DNA from: Streptomyces sp. SID13031
GTDB taxonomy: Bacteria > Actinomycetota > Actinomycetes > Propionibacteriales > Kribbellaceae
Assembly (NCBI RefSeq): GCF_010548305.1
Contig: NZ_JAAGLV010000004.1
Coordinates: 310,001 to 374,000, forward strand
Reading direction: 5' to 3'
Length of the DNA: 64,000 bases
Position 1 is the first letter of the stretch, and every line of letters starts with the position of its first letter. A model generated the notes under the pieces. It searched no databases. It was not told the DNA's origin and worked only from the letters and a program-made list of their open reading frames with translations. Below, piece by piece: positions 34,155 through 43,231 of the stretch. The position numbers and the translations under genes are program-made.

Positions 34155-34997
34155 ATGCGGTTCGCGATCAAGACCAGGCCCGAGCACACGAGCTGGCAGC
34201 AGTTGCGGGATGTGTGGATCGCGGCCGACGAGTTCGAGGTCTTCGAGTCGGCGTGGCACTGGGACCACTTCTACCCGCTGACCGGCGACATGGCCGGCCC
34301 GAACCTCGAGGCCTGGACGACGCTCGCCGCCCTCGCGCAGGCGACCAAGCGGATCCGGGTCGGCTGCCAGGTCACCGGCATGATCTACCGCCACCCGGCC
34401 GTCCTCGCGAACATGGCGGCGACCACCGACATCATCTCCGGCGGCCGCCTCGAGCTCGGTATCGGCGCCGGCTGGAATCAAATGGAGTGCGACGCCTACG
34501 GCATCGCGCTGCCCCCGCTGAAGGAACGCTTCGACCGTTTCGACGAGGGCACCCAGGCACTGATCGCACTGCTCACCGAGAAGGTCGCCAACTTCGACGG
34601 CCAGTACGTCAAACTCACCGACGCGTACTGCGAGCCGAAGCCCGTGCAGACCCCGCACCCACCGATCACCATCGGCGGCAAAGGCCCGAAGCGCACGCTG
34701 CGAGCCGTAGCCCGCTGGGCCCAGCACTGGAACGTCATCGTGGCCAGCCCCGAGGAATGGAAGCCCCTCAAGGAGATCCTGGTCGGCCACTGCGAAGACC
34801 TGGGTCGCGACGTCAGCGAAATCACCTGCTCGGTCAACGTCCGCATCGACCCTGACCTGCCACTGGGCCAAGCCATCGACACCGCGATCACCACCGCGGC
34901 GGCGTACGGCGAAGCAGGCGTCGACCTGACCGTCCTCAACCTGCCCCTGGACGCCCCGCCCACAATCCTCACCCCCCTCGCCAAAGCCCTCGCCTGA
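34155..34997 (+). CDS. LLM-class F420-dependent oxidoreductase
   Basis: A 280-residue luciferase-like oxidoreductase. Family marks are SAWHWDHFYPL, the GGRLELGIGAGWNQMECDAYG region after strand 4 and PITIGGKGPKRTLRAVARWA for cofactor binding. F420 rather than FMN is expected for actinobacterial members of this class. GAGGAGG ribosome-binding site 8 bases before the ATG. Substrate unknown. Confidence 0.9.
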   Translation: MRFAIKTRPEHTSWQQLRDVWIAADEFEVFESAWHWDHFYPLTGDMAGPNLEAWTTLAALAQATKRIRVGCQVTGMIYRHPAVLANMAATTDIISGGRLELGIGAGWNQMECDAYGIALPPLKERFDRFDEGTQALIALLTEKVANFDGQYVKLTDAYCEPKPVQTPHPPITIGGKGPKRTLRAVARWAQHWNVIVASPEEWKPLKEILVGHCEDLGRDVSEITCSVNVRIDPDLPLGQAIDTAITTAAAYGEAGVDLTVLNLPLDAPPTILTPLAKALA

Positions 34998-35153
34998 TCC
35001 CAGAGCAACAGACGGCCGTTCGGTAGTACCCGGACGTCTTGACAGAGAGGTCCGATGTATCTGAGACTCGGGCCGGGTCACTGGCGGTAACCCGTGGTTA
35101 TGTCTGGGTATTCATAGGATGTTTCGTGAACTGCCGGATGCTTCGGAGGGCCT

Positions 35154-37448
35154 ATGTCTCGGATCGTGATTCTTGGGATGGCACTGGTGATGGCCGGAAG
35201 TGGTTTGAGCCCCGCTGCCGCGGCGTCGGCTGCGGCGCCGGTAATCGTCGATGTCGCTGCCTTCGGCGCCGACCCCACCGGCCGGACCGACTCCGCGCCT
35301 GCGGTCACCGCGGCGCTGCGGCACGCCCGGACCCTCGGCCGGCCGACGAAGATCGTCTTCTCGAAGGGCACCTACCAACTGTTCCCCGAGCAGGCCGAGA
35401 CGCGTGAGCTGTACGTGTCCAACACCGTCGGCGCCGACCAGCGCTACCGGGACAAGAAGATCGGGCTGCTCGTCGAGGACATGCACGACGTCACCGTCGA
35501 CGGCCGCGGCGCGAAGCTCGTCTACCACGGCCTCCAGACGGCGTTCGCGGCGATCCGCTCGACCAACGTGACGTTCACCGACTTCTCCTTCGACTACGCC
35601 GCACCGAAGGTCATCGACGCCACGGTCGCCGCCGCGGGCGTGACAGACGGGCACGCGTACCGCGTCCTGTCGATCCCCGCCGGCAGCCCGTACCGGGTGG
35701 ACGGTACCCACATCACCTGGCTCGGCGAGAGCAGCCCGGTCACCGGGCAGCCGTACTGGTCGGGCGTCGACGGGCTCGAGTACACGCAGATCCACGACCC
35801 GGTGGCGCAGCGGACGTGGCGCGCCGGCAACCCGATGTTCACCGATGTCGCCGCGGTCACCGATCTTGGCCAGCGCCGGATCCAGATCGACTACACGACC
35901 GCGACGCCGCCGTCGGACGCCGGGCTCGTCTACCAGCTGCGGCAGATCCAGCGGGAGGAACCGGGCGCGTTCATCTGGGAGTCGAAGAACGTCACGATGC
36001 GCTCGCTGAACGCCTACTACCTGCAGACCTTCGGCATCGTGGGCCAGTTCAGCGAGGACATCACCATCGACAAGGTGAACTTCGCGCCGGACCCGAAGTC
36101 CGGCCGGACGACAGCCTCGTTCGCGGACTTCGTGCAGATGTCCGGCATCAAGGGCGAGGTCAAGATCACCCGGAGCGTCTTCGACGGCCCGCACGACGAC
36201 CCGATCAACATCCACGGCACCTATCTCGAGGTCGTCGATCAGCCAGGGCCGGACACGGTCACCCTCGCCTACAAACACCGGGAGACGGCAGGCTTCCCGC
36301 AGTTCTACCCCGGCAACGAGGTGGAGTTCGTCAACAAGCGCACCATGGCCCCGCTCGCCGGCGGCCGGGCAGTCGTCACCGCGGTGGACGGGCCGAGCGG
36401 GATGGACCACGCCAAGCCGCTGACCACCATGACCGTCACCTTCGACCGGCCACTCCCCGCTGGGCTGGAGATCGGCGGTACGGTCGCGGAGAACATCACC
36501 TACACGCCGTCCGTCGTCATCGCCGACAACGTCTTCCGCAACGTGCCGACCCGCGGCGTACTGGTCACCACCCGCAAGCCGGTACTGATCACCGGCAACC
36601 GGTTCGACGCGATGACGATGTCCAGCATCTACATCTCCGCCGATGCCTACTCGTGGTACGAGTCCGGGGCCGTCGCCGACGTCACCATCCGCGGGAACCG
36701 GTTCACCAGGCCCAGCGGTCCGGTCATCTTCGTAGAGCCGACCAACCGGGTGGTCGACCCGGCGAACCCGGTGCACCACAACATCACCGTCGATCAGAAC
36801 AGATTCGACGTCGGCGACCTCACCGTCGTCAACGCCAAGAGCGTCGGAGGCTTCCGGTTCACCGGCAATACCGTCCGTCGCCTGGACGGCCCGGACCACC
36901 CGCCGTACACCTCGCCGCTGTTCATGTTCACCGGCAGCTCGGACATCCGGGTCGCAGGCAACCATTACGACAAGGGCTTGAACACCGCCGTACCCCCGCC
37001 CGATGTTGCCTTGGGTAAGCAGGCGACTCAGTCAGGTGTGGCCTATGACGGCATCCCCAGCCGCGCGGTCGACGGCAATACCGACGGCAACTGGGGCGGG
37101 GAATCCGTCACCCACACAGCAGAACCAGCCAACCAGGCATGGTGGCAGGTGGATCTCGGCAAGAGCTACGCAATCGACCAGATCGCGATCTGGAACCGCG
37201 CAGACTGCTGCGCCGACCGCTTGTCGAACTATTGGGTGCTCGTCTCCGGCACCCCGATCACCGGAGACTCGCTCGAGGCGGCACGAACGGCACCAGGGGT
37301 AACAGCCATCCACCAACCAGGTCAGGCCGGACGCCCCACCACCCTCGATCTCACTACCCTGACCGGCCGCTACGTCCGCGTACAACTGGAGTCCGCCACC
37401 AACCCGCTGTCCCTGGCAGAAGTCGAAGTGCGATCCCGCGAGGGATGA
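35154..37448 (+). CDS. Secreted beta-helix glycosidase, GH110-like, with F5/8-type C domain
   Basis: A 764-residue secreted protein with a signal peptide ending near AAASA. The N-terminal 600 residues are a right-handed parallel beta-helix beginning VDVAAFGADPTGRTDSAPAV. The stretch FDGPHDDPINIHGTYLEVV near residue 345 resembles the conserved core of GH110 alpha-1,3-galactosidases, and FSFDYAAPKVIDATV fits too. The C-terminal 140 residues form a discoidin/F5-8C carbohydrate-binding domain (WWQVDLGKSYAIDQIAIWNR). It probably acts on terminal alpha-galactosyl residues, but the family call is from memory of motifs. Confidence 0.75.
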   Translation: MSRIVILGMALVMAGSGLSPAAAASAAAPVIVDVAAFGADPTGRTDSAPAVTAALRHARTLGRPTKIVFSKGTYQLFPEQAETRELYVSNTVGADQRYRDKKIGLLVEDMHDVTVDGRGAKLVYHGLQTAFAAIRSTNVTFTDFSFDYAAPKVIDATVAAAGVTDGHAYRVLSIPAGSPYRVDGTHITWLGESSPVTGQPYWSGVDGLEYTQIHDPVAQRTWRAGNPMFTDVAAVTDLGQRRIQIDYTTATPPSDAGLVYQLRQIQREEPGAFIWESKNVTMRSLNAYYLQTFGIVGQFSEDITIDKVNFAPDPKSGRTTASFADFVQMSGIKGEVKITRSVFDGPHDDPINIHGTYLEVVDQPGPDTVTLAYKHRETAGFPQFYPGNEVEFVNKRTMAPLAGGRAVVTAVDGPSGMDHAKPLTTMTVTFDRPLPAGLEIGGTVAENITYTPSVVIADNVFRNVPTRGVLVTTRKPVLITGNRFDAMTMSSIYISADAYSWYESGAVADVTIRGNRFTRPSGPVIFVEPTNRVVDPANPVHHNITVDQNRFDVGDLTVVNAKSVGGFRFTGNTVRRLDGPDHPPYTSPLFMFTGSSDIRVAGNHYDKGLNTAVPPPDVALGKQATQSGVAYDGIPSRAVDGNTDGNWGGESVTHTAEPANQAWWQVDLGKSYAIDQIAIWNRADCCADRLSNYWVLVSGTPITGDSLEAARTAPGVTAIHQPGQAGRPTTLDLTTLTGRYVRVQLESATNPLSLAEVEVRSREG

Positions 37449-37512
37449 CACCGGTCCGACCGAGGCGCGCCGGCTAGTACGGAATCTGTTGGCGGGTGGT
37501 TAACGTAGGGCT

Positions 37513-37815
37513 GTGGATCGGGAGGAGTACGTGGAGGCCGTGTTGGTGGCGGTCGAGTCGATTCCGGCGGGCAGCGTGGCGACGTACGGAGATATCGCCG
37601 CGTTCGTCGGCCAGGGCGGGCCGCGGCAGGTCGGCGCGATCATGCGCGAGTACGGCGGAGGTGTCCCCTGGTGGCGAGTCATCCGCGCCAGCGGCATCCC
37701 CGCCGACGAGGTAGTCGACCAGCAACTCCAACTCCTCCGCGGCGACGGCGTCCGAGTCACCAACGGCAAGATCAACCTCCGCCAGGTCCGCTGGGACCCC
37801 GAAGAGGAGAGCTAA
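37513..37815 (+). CDS. Alkyltransferase-like protein (MGMT fold without active cysteine)
   Basis: A 100-residue protein with the MGMT DNA-binding fold (GSVATYGDIAAFVG). The active-site PCHRV is replaced by PWWRV, so it cannot accept alkyl groups. Such proteins bind O6-alkylguanine and hand the lesion to nucleotide excision repair. It sits where Rv3204 lies in mycobacterial order. Its last codons (37741-37804) recur at 38819-38882 beyond the toxin-antitoxin genes. Confidence 0.9.
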   Translation: MDREEYVEAVLVAVESIPAGSVATYGDIAAFVGQGGPRQVGAIMREYGGGVPWWRVIRASGIPADEVVDQQLQLLRGDGVRVTNGKINLRQVRWDPEEES

Positions 37816-37857
37816 GCAGCGCCTGGTCGCCGTGCAGGGGTCAGGGAGTGTCCGGCC

Positions 37858-38334
37858 TCAAGGCATTCCGTCCGCGAGGATCCTGCCCAGCTCGTCGCCG
37901 AATCCAGGGACGTACCGGCCCTTTGCCATCTGCTCGGCCAGTTCGACGGTTGTCTTCTTCGGCTGCCGAAGCCGGCGCGACATCCCCTCAACGGCATTCA
38001 CGACCTGCACGGGAGCCGCGGTCAGCAGATCCAGCAGAAACCTGTCGGGCTGCACGACGGCAAGGCCCGGCGGCGGCAGGCCGTCGGGGAACGTTTGGCC
38101 GATCTGATCGAGCATGTGCGCTGAAGCGGCGGTTGCGGCGTCGTCGGTCAAGCCGGAGCGATCCTTCAGGAGCCGTACCGAGTTGCGCAGGACCTCGTCG
38201 AAGATCTCGTCCTGCCAGACGGGACGGAACGCCAACTCGTGGGCGCAGGAGAGCAATACGTCGCGGAGGCTAGGCGGAACCAGTACACAAGCGTCGAGAA
38301 CGCCGATCGGGTGATCTGGGCAGACCGTGGGCAT
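37858..38334 (-). CDS. PIN-domain toxin candidate
   Basis: A 158-residue PIN-domain ribonuclease-like protein. The first acidic residue is in VLDACVLVP (residue 14); later candidates are the Glu/Asp pair in WQDEIFDEVLR and the acidic residue in VVQPDRFLL. It follows the HTH gene after 3 bases and so forms a type II toxin-antitoxin pair. PIN toxins usually cleave tRNA or mRNA. The pair lies between two copies of an alkyltransferase-like gene end. Confidence 0.85.
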   Translation of the reverse strand: MPTVCPDHPIGVLDACVLVPPSLRDVLLSCAHELAFRPVWQDEIFDEVLRNSVRLLKDRSGLTDDAATAASAHMLDQIGQTFPDGLPPPGLAVVQPDRFLLDLLTAAPVQVVNAVEGMSRRLRQPKKTTVELAEQMAKGRYVPGFGDELGRILADGMP

Positions 38335-38337
38335 CGG

Positions 38338-38751
38338 TCAGAAGTCCTCGTCCAGGTAGCCGCCTTCGGGCACTATCGAAGCCAGCAACTGCTCGCGTTC
38401 GCGGTACTGAGCCTGTGCGAGGGCTTGGACCTCGGAGAGCAGGAACCGGTGTCGGTTCCCGACCAGCTTGTGGGCGAGCCGGCCTTCGCGGGCGAGTTTG
38501 ACGACGTACGGGCGTGACACGTTGAGCAGGTCGGCGGCTTCTTGGCTGGTCAGCTCGGTGTCCCGGGTCTCGTCGACGAGCAAGCTGAGTGGGCCGGCGC
38601 TGAGGGCGGCGATGATCTGGCGCATCGCGGCCAGCGTCGGGCCGGTCACCTTCACGCTGGTCTTGCCGTGGACGATGGTGACCTCGGTACCCCGGTTGAT
38701 GATCAGAGCGACCGCGCGGAGCTGATCGTGGCTAGGTGTCGCCACCGGCAT
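38338..38751 (-). CDS. HTH (excisionase-type) antitoxin candidate
   Basis: A 137-residue protein with an excisionase-type helix-turn-helix near residues 68-95 (ELTSQEAADLLNVSRPYVVKLAREGRL) and an acidic C-terminus (EGGYLDEDF) suited to binding the toxin. ATG at 38751 is chosen, with GGAG upstream; GTG and TTG lie directly before. Four 9-base iterons in front of the gene are likely its operator. Confidence 0.85.
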   Translation of the reverse strand: MPVATPSHDQLRAVALIINRGTEVTIVHGKTSVKVTGPTLAAMRQIIAALSAGPLSLLVDETRDTELTSQEAADLLNVSRPYVVKLAREGRLAHKLVGNRHRFLLSEVQALAQAQYREREQLLASIVPEGGYLDEDF

Positions 38752-38783
38752 CACCAACTGCTCCTGGCCGGAGGATCATATCC

Positions 38784-38816
38784 GAAACAAGAGAAACAAT
38801 CGAAACATCAGAAACA
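38784..38816 (-). promoter_or_regulatory. Four 9-base iterons at the toxin-antitoxin promoter
   Basis: GAAACA occurs at 38784, 38793, 38802 and 38811, exactly 9 bases apart, each followed by three variable bases. On the minus strand a TATGAT lies just downstream (about 38776). Overlap of iterons with the promoter suggests autorepression by the HTH antitoxin. The last iteron abuts the orphan alkyltransferase fragment. Confidence 0.7.
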
Positions 38817-38818
38817 CC

Positions 38819-38890
38819 GGCGACGGCGTCCGAGCCGCCAACGGCAAGGTCAACCTCCGCCAGGTCCGCTGGGACCCGGAAGTCGACTGA
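38819..38890 (+). pseudogene. Orphan 3' end of the alkyltransferase-like gene
   Basis: Encodes GDGVRAANGKVNLRQVRW then DPEVD and a stop. The intact gene ends GDGVRVTNGKINLRQVRW then DPEEES. Bases 38819-38882 match 37741-37804 at 60 of 64 positions, and identity stops sharply at both sides. No other part of the gene is present here. Confidence 0.9.
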
Positions 38891-38974
38891 CCCAGCTCGA
38901 CTCGATGACGTGCAACGAGGCGGCGTCCTCGCTGGTCGCCGCCTCGTCGCGTGCTTGTCGTCAGTCGACGGTGA

Positions 38975-39886
38975 TCACTCGCCGTTCAGTGGTGTGCCTT
39001 CCCGCGAGCTGCGGAGGAAGTACACCGGGTCGTTGAAGGTGCCTGGGATCTTGCCGAGGGCCTGGATCGCCGTGGTGGTGCCGGTCGCGTGGCCGACGGC
39101 GTACAGGTAAGCCGAACCGGTCTCGCGGTCGATGGCGGTCAGCAGCGTGCTGCTGGTTCCGCACTTCTCCGCCACGATCGCCTCGAAGCCCTGCCAGGTC
39201 GTCCCGCGGACCACCTTCACCACCGGGGTCATCGGCGAGGTGACCGGGATCCGGATCGTCGAGAGGGCACCGGCCTTGGTGGTCACCAGCAGCGTGTCGT
39301 ACGACGCGGTCTGGCTGATCACCGTGACCGTCTTCACCGTCTTGAGCCCGGCGTAGGTGCCCAGCGGGTGGAAACCCTGGTTGTCCTTCTTGAACCGCGC
39401 CAGCACGCCGTCGGCGCGGACCGCGTAGAAGTACTCGCGCGTCGGGTTGGCGCCCTTCGGGAACGCCGATCGCACCACTGCGGTGTAGTCGTTCCAGTCG
39501 AAGGCCACGATGCCGCGACCCCACCAAGGACCCCCGGCCGGCCGGGCGATCAACGTGCTGTCGAGCTCCGTTCCGTAGATCGCATAGCCGCGATCCACCG
39601 TCCCGCTGCCGGGCTCGTCGGCGAACTCCCAGGTCGTGCTCGCCTTCGTCTCACCCGGTTTCGCGACGGCCGGGCCGACCCGTGGGGCGCTCGCCGCCGG
39701 CGGTGCGCCGGCCGAGACCACGGTGTCGGTGTAGATCCCCTGAGCGGTGATCGACCCCACGTCCATCGCGCACAACGCCATGATTCCCGGGGTGGTACCG
39801 GCCTGCGCCGTCGCCGACCCGAGCCCCAACCCTGCCAGCAGTGCCGAAACCCCCAGCACCAACCCTGCTCGCCGAACAGTCTTCAC
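38975..39886 (-). CDS. Secreted protein, possible beta-propeller
   Basis: A 303-residue secreted protein. The GTG at 39886 has GGAGGGAGC upstream and starts a signal peptide (KTVRRAGLVLGVSALLAGLGLGSATAQA). The mature part has repeating strand patterns with FYAVRADGVLARF, LLVTTKAGALSTI and AYLYAVGHATGTT, suggesting a beta-propeller or tachylectin-like fold. No catalytic motif recognised. Confidence 0.7.
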   Translation of the reverse strand: MKTVRRAGLVLGVSALLAGLGLGSATAQAGTTPGIMALCAMDVGSITAQGIYTDTVVSAGAPPAASAPRVGPAVAKPGETKASTTWEFADEPGSGTVDRGYAIYGTELDSTLIARPAGGPWWGRGIVAFDWNDYTAVVRSAFPKGANPTREYFYAVRADGVLARFKKDNQGFHPLGTYAGLKTVKTVTVISQTASYDTLLVTTKAGALSTIRIPVTSPMTPVVKVVRGTTWQGFEAIVAEKCGTSSTLLTAIDRETGSAYLYAVGHATGTTTAIQALGKIPGTFNDPVYFLRSSREGTPLNGE

Positions 39887-40006
39887 TGAATGCTCCCTCC
39901 GAATGGTCATCGAATTACTCGATGCGGCGACCGCGCGAAAAGTTATGCCGTGGCTCCGACCAGTGCTCGTGTGAAGACTGTCGGTGGCGTCTGATGGGAT
40001 GGGGTG

Positions 40007-43000
40007 ATGGTCAGCAGAACTGGTTCCAGGTATCGCTTGGTGCGAGGTGACGGGCATCAGGCTCGCGTCACCGAGGCACCGGTGCTGGATGCTGATCAGC
40101 AGGCCGTGGTGGATCATCCGGGCGGGCCGTTGCTGGTGCTCGCCGGGCCGGGGACGGGGAAGACGACGACGCTGGTCGAAGCTGTCGTTGATCGAGTGGG
40201 GAATCGCGGGCTGAGTCCTGACCAGGTGCTCGTGCTGACCTTCGGGCGCAAGGCGGCGACCGAGCTGCGCGACCGGATCACCGCACGGCTCGGCCGGACG
40301 ACGCGAGTGATGCCGTCGATGACCTTCCACTCGTTCTGCTACGCGTTGTTGCGCCGCTTCACCCCGGCCGACGCCTTCGACGTGCCACTGCGGTTGCCCT
40401 CCGGCCCCGAGCAGACGCTTCGCCTGAGCGAGTCGCTCGGAGGGAGTCGCGAGGTCGGCGTGACCAAGTGGCCGTCGAGCCTGCATCCGGCGCTCAAGAC
40501 GCGCGGGTTCACCGAGGAAGTACAGGCCGTCATCGGCAAGGCGCGTCAGCTCGGGCTCGACCCGGAGGATCTGTCCGCGATCGGGCACTCGGCGAGCAGG
40601 CCTGAGTGGGTCGCGGTCGGCGACTTCTTCGAGGAGTACCTGCAGATCCTCGACCACGAGCAGGTGCTGGACTACTCCGAGCTGATCCATCGCGCGGTCA
40701 TCCTGGCGCAGCAGCCGCACGTCCAGGCCAGGCTCCGGGAGGAGTTCAAGGTCGTCTTCGTCGACGAGTACCAGGACACCGATCCGGGCCAGACGAAGCT
40801 GCTGCAGGCGATCGCCGGCGACGGCCGTGACCTGGTCGTGGTCGGCGACCCGGACCAGTCCATCTACACCTTCCGCGGCGCCGATGTCCGTGGCCTGCTC
40901 CGTTTCACCGACGAGTTCCGTACGGCGGACGGCGCAGAGGCCGCCCAGATCGCGCTCGCGACGACCCGCAGGTTCGGTACGACGCTGCAGCGCGTCTCGC
41001 GCAACGTGGTCAACCGCCTCGGCGTCCCGGGCACGCTCGACCGCGACACCTTCGAGCGGTTCCGCAATCCCGACGCGAGCTCGTGCGTCTACGGCCCCGG
41101 CAAGGTCGAGGCCAACCTGTACTCGACGAGCGGCGCCGAGCTGGAGCACATCGCCGACCTGCTCCGGCGCGCGCACGTGCAAGACGGTGTCGGCTGGCAC
41201 GAGATGGCGGTCCTGGTCCGATCCGGCAGCTGGTCGATCCCACCGCTGCGTCGCGCTCTGGCCGCCGCTGGCATCCCGGTCGATGTCGCCGGTGACGAGT
41301 TGCCTTTGTCGCGCGAGCCCGCAGTACGGCCGATGTTGCTGGCGTTGCGAGCCGTCGCCGATCCGGTCACGCTGACCGTGGACGTGGTGCGGGCATTGGC
41401 GTTGTCACCGTTGGGCGCGATGGATGCCGGGCAGTTGCGACGACTTGCCCGCGTACTACGCAAGCGCGACCGCGAGGCAGCCGGCGGCCAGCGGCTGCCC
41501 CGCCCGTCGGACGAGCTGCTCCGCGAAGCGCTGCTGAACCCGTTGCTGCTCGACGAGCAGGCGTCGCCGGCCGAGGCGCGATTCGTCGCGCTCGGCGAGA
41601 GGTTGCTCAAGGCAAGGAATATCGTGATGGCGGGCGCGGCGCCCGACGAGGTGATGTGGTCGCTGTGGTCGGAGTCGCCGTGGCTGCGCCGGCTCCGCGG
41701 CCAGGCGAACAGCGGCGGCGAGGTCGCCCGTACTGCGAACCGCGATCTCGACTCGCTCTGCGCGCTGTTCGATGCGGCCAGCCGGGCCGAGGAGCAGATC
41801 GGGTTCAAGGGCGTGTCGACGTTCCTGGCCGAGCTGGAGGCGCTGGACATCGCGGGTGACAACCGGTTCGACGCGACTTACCGCGAAGCCGGCGTGCAGT
41901 TGATGACCGCGCACCGGTCCAAAGGCTTGCAGTGGCGGCTCGTCGTCGTGGCGAGCGTGCAGGAAGGGCAATGGCCCGATCTCCGTCGGCGCGGCTCCCT
42001 GCTCGAGCCGGACAGGCTGGGACCGGACGGCCTGGTGGAGCCGTTGTCAGCCGGTGCATTGCTGGCCGAGGAGAGACGGCTCTTCTACGTGGCGATCACC
42101 AGAGCCCGGGAGCGGCTGATCGTGACGGCCGTGCAGGCGCCCGAAGCCGACGGCGATCAGCCCTCACGATTGCTTGCCGAGCTGGACATTCCTTTGAAGT
42201 TGGTGGCCGGACGGCCGCGCCGCCCGTTGTCGCTGCCCGGTCTGGTGGCCGACCTTCGCTGCGTACTGGCCGACCCGGCGTCGTCGCCCGCGTTGAAGCG
42301 CGTCGCGGCGGACCGGCTGGCGCACCTCGCCGACGCCGTCGACGACCGGGAGTATGCGCTGGTCCCGACGGCCGAGCCGCAGCGCTGGTGGGGCGTGCGG
42401 GAGCGGACCAAGTCGGAGCGCCCGATCACGGACCCGGAGCTGCCGGTGCCGTTGTCCGGGAGCGCGCTGACGACGATCGTCGACTGCCCGCTGCGCTGGT
42501 TCCTGCAGCGTCGCGCGGGCGGCGAGACCCCCAGTACTTCGGCCATCGGCTTCGGCATGGTGCTCCACACGCTCGCCGACGCGGTCGCGACCGGGACGCT
42601 GCCGCCGGACATCGACGAGCTGAACGGCTGGCTCGACAAGGTGTGGACGCAGCTCGAGTTCGAGTCGTCCTGGATCTCCGACCGGGAGCGGGTGGAGGCG
42701 GAGCAGGCGCTGCGGCGGTTCGTCGCGTGGCATCAGGGCCGCCCGGACCGGACGCTGGTCGGCACCGAGGTGGAGTTCGACGTACTGCTGCCGGACGAGG
42801 ACAAGCCCGCGGTCCGGGTGAAGGGCCGGATGGACCGGCTCGAGCAGGACGGCGACGGCGAGCTCCGGGTGATCGACCTGAAGACCGGCCGGAACCTGCC
42901 GACCAAGCCGTCGCTGGAGCGGCACGTCCAGCTGGCGATCTACCAGCGTGCGATCGAGTCCCGCCAGATGAAGAAGCTCGGCGACGAGCCCCGCAGCGGT

Positions 43001-43231
43001 GGCGCCGAGCTGGTCCAGCTACGCCACGACGACATCGGCCTGCCCAAGGTCCAGGGCCAGGCCCCGCTCGAGCCCGACGAAGACGGCCGCACCTGGCTCG
43101 ACCAAGCAGTGGACGATGCCGAAACCATGGTCCGCACCGAGGAGTTCATCGCCAAACGCAACCCCAGCTGCGACCGCTGCGAGGTCCGCTCGCTGTGCCC
43201 GATCCAACCCGAAGGCCGAGAGATCGTCTGA
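40007..43231 (+). CDS. adnA: ATP-dependent helicase-nuclease AdnA
   Basis: A 1,074-residue UvrD-like helicase fused to a RecB-type nuclease. Walker A GPGTGKTTT near residue 47, Walker B VFVDEYQDTDPGQ near 250, SIYTFRGAD, the QLMTAHRSKGLQW helicase motif and FYVAITRAR near 690. The C-terminal nuclease has VKGRMDRLE and VIDLKTGRN with QLAIYQ; one cysteine in VDCPLRWFL and three in CDRCEVRSLC form a likely Fe-S cluster. With AdnB it resects double-strand breaks, the actinobacterial counterpart of RecBCD/AddAB. GTG at 40004 is an alternative start. Confidence 0.94.
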   Translation: MVSRTGSRYRLVRGDGHQARVTEAPVLDADQQAVVDHPGGPLLVLAGPGTGKTTTLVEAVVDRVGNRGLSPDQVLVLTFGRKAATELRDRITARLGRTTRVMPSMTFHSFCYALLRRFTPADAFDVPLRLPSGPEQTLRLSESLGGSREVGVTKWPSSLHPALKTRGFTEEVQAVIGKARQLGLDPEDLSAIGHSASRPEWVAVGDFFEEYLQILDHEQVLDYSELIHRAVILAQQPHVQARLREEFKVVFVDEYQDTDPGQTKLLQAIAGDGRDLVVVGDPDQSIYTFRGADVRGLLRFTDEFRTADGAEAAQIALATTRRFGTTLQRVSRNVVNRLGVPGTLDRDTFERFRNPDASSCVYGPGKVEANLYSTSGAELEHIADLLRRAHVQDGVGWHEMAVLVRSGSWSIPPLRRALAAAGIPVDVAGDELPLSREPAVRPMLLALRAVADPVTLTVDVVRALALSPLGAMDAGQLRRLARVLRKRDREAAGGQRLPRPSDELLREALLNPLLLDEQASPAEARFVALGERLLKARNIVMAGAAPDEVMWSLWSESPWLRRLRGQANSGGEVARTANRDLDSLCALFDAASRAEEQIGFKGVSTFLAELEALDIAGDNRFDATYREAGVQLMTAHRSKGLQWRLVVVASVQEGQWPDLRRRGSLLEPDRLGPDGLVEPLSAGALLAEERRLFYVAITRARERLIVTAVQAPEADGDQPSRLLAELDIPLKLVAGRPRRPLSLPGLVADLRCVLADPASSPALKRVAADRLAHLADAVDDREYALVPTAEPQRWWGVRERTKSERPITDPELPVPLSGSALTTIVDCPLRWFLQRRAGGETPSTSAIGFGMVLHTLADAVATGTLPPDIDELNGWLDKVWTQLEFESSWISDRERVEAEQALRRFVAWHQGRPDRTLVGTEVEFDVLLPDEDKPAVRVKGRMDRLEQDGDGELRVIDLKTGRNLPTKPSLERHVQLAIYQRAIESRQMKKLGDEPRSGGAELVQLRHDDIGLPKVQGQAPLEPDEDGRTWLDQAVDDAETMVRTEEFIAKRNPSCDRCEVRSLCPIQPEGREIV

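Noticed and set aside
37513-37815. Active O6-methylguanine methyltransferase
   Set aside because: The active-site cysteine is absent (PWWRV in place of PCHRV), so only a lesion-binding role is supported.
41932-43230. Extended N-terminus of AdnB (1,506-residue frame)
   Set aside because: The extra part overlaps adnA out of frame; the ATG at 43231 coupled to the adnA stop gives the family's N-terminus.
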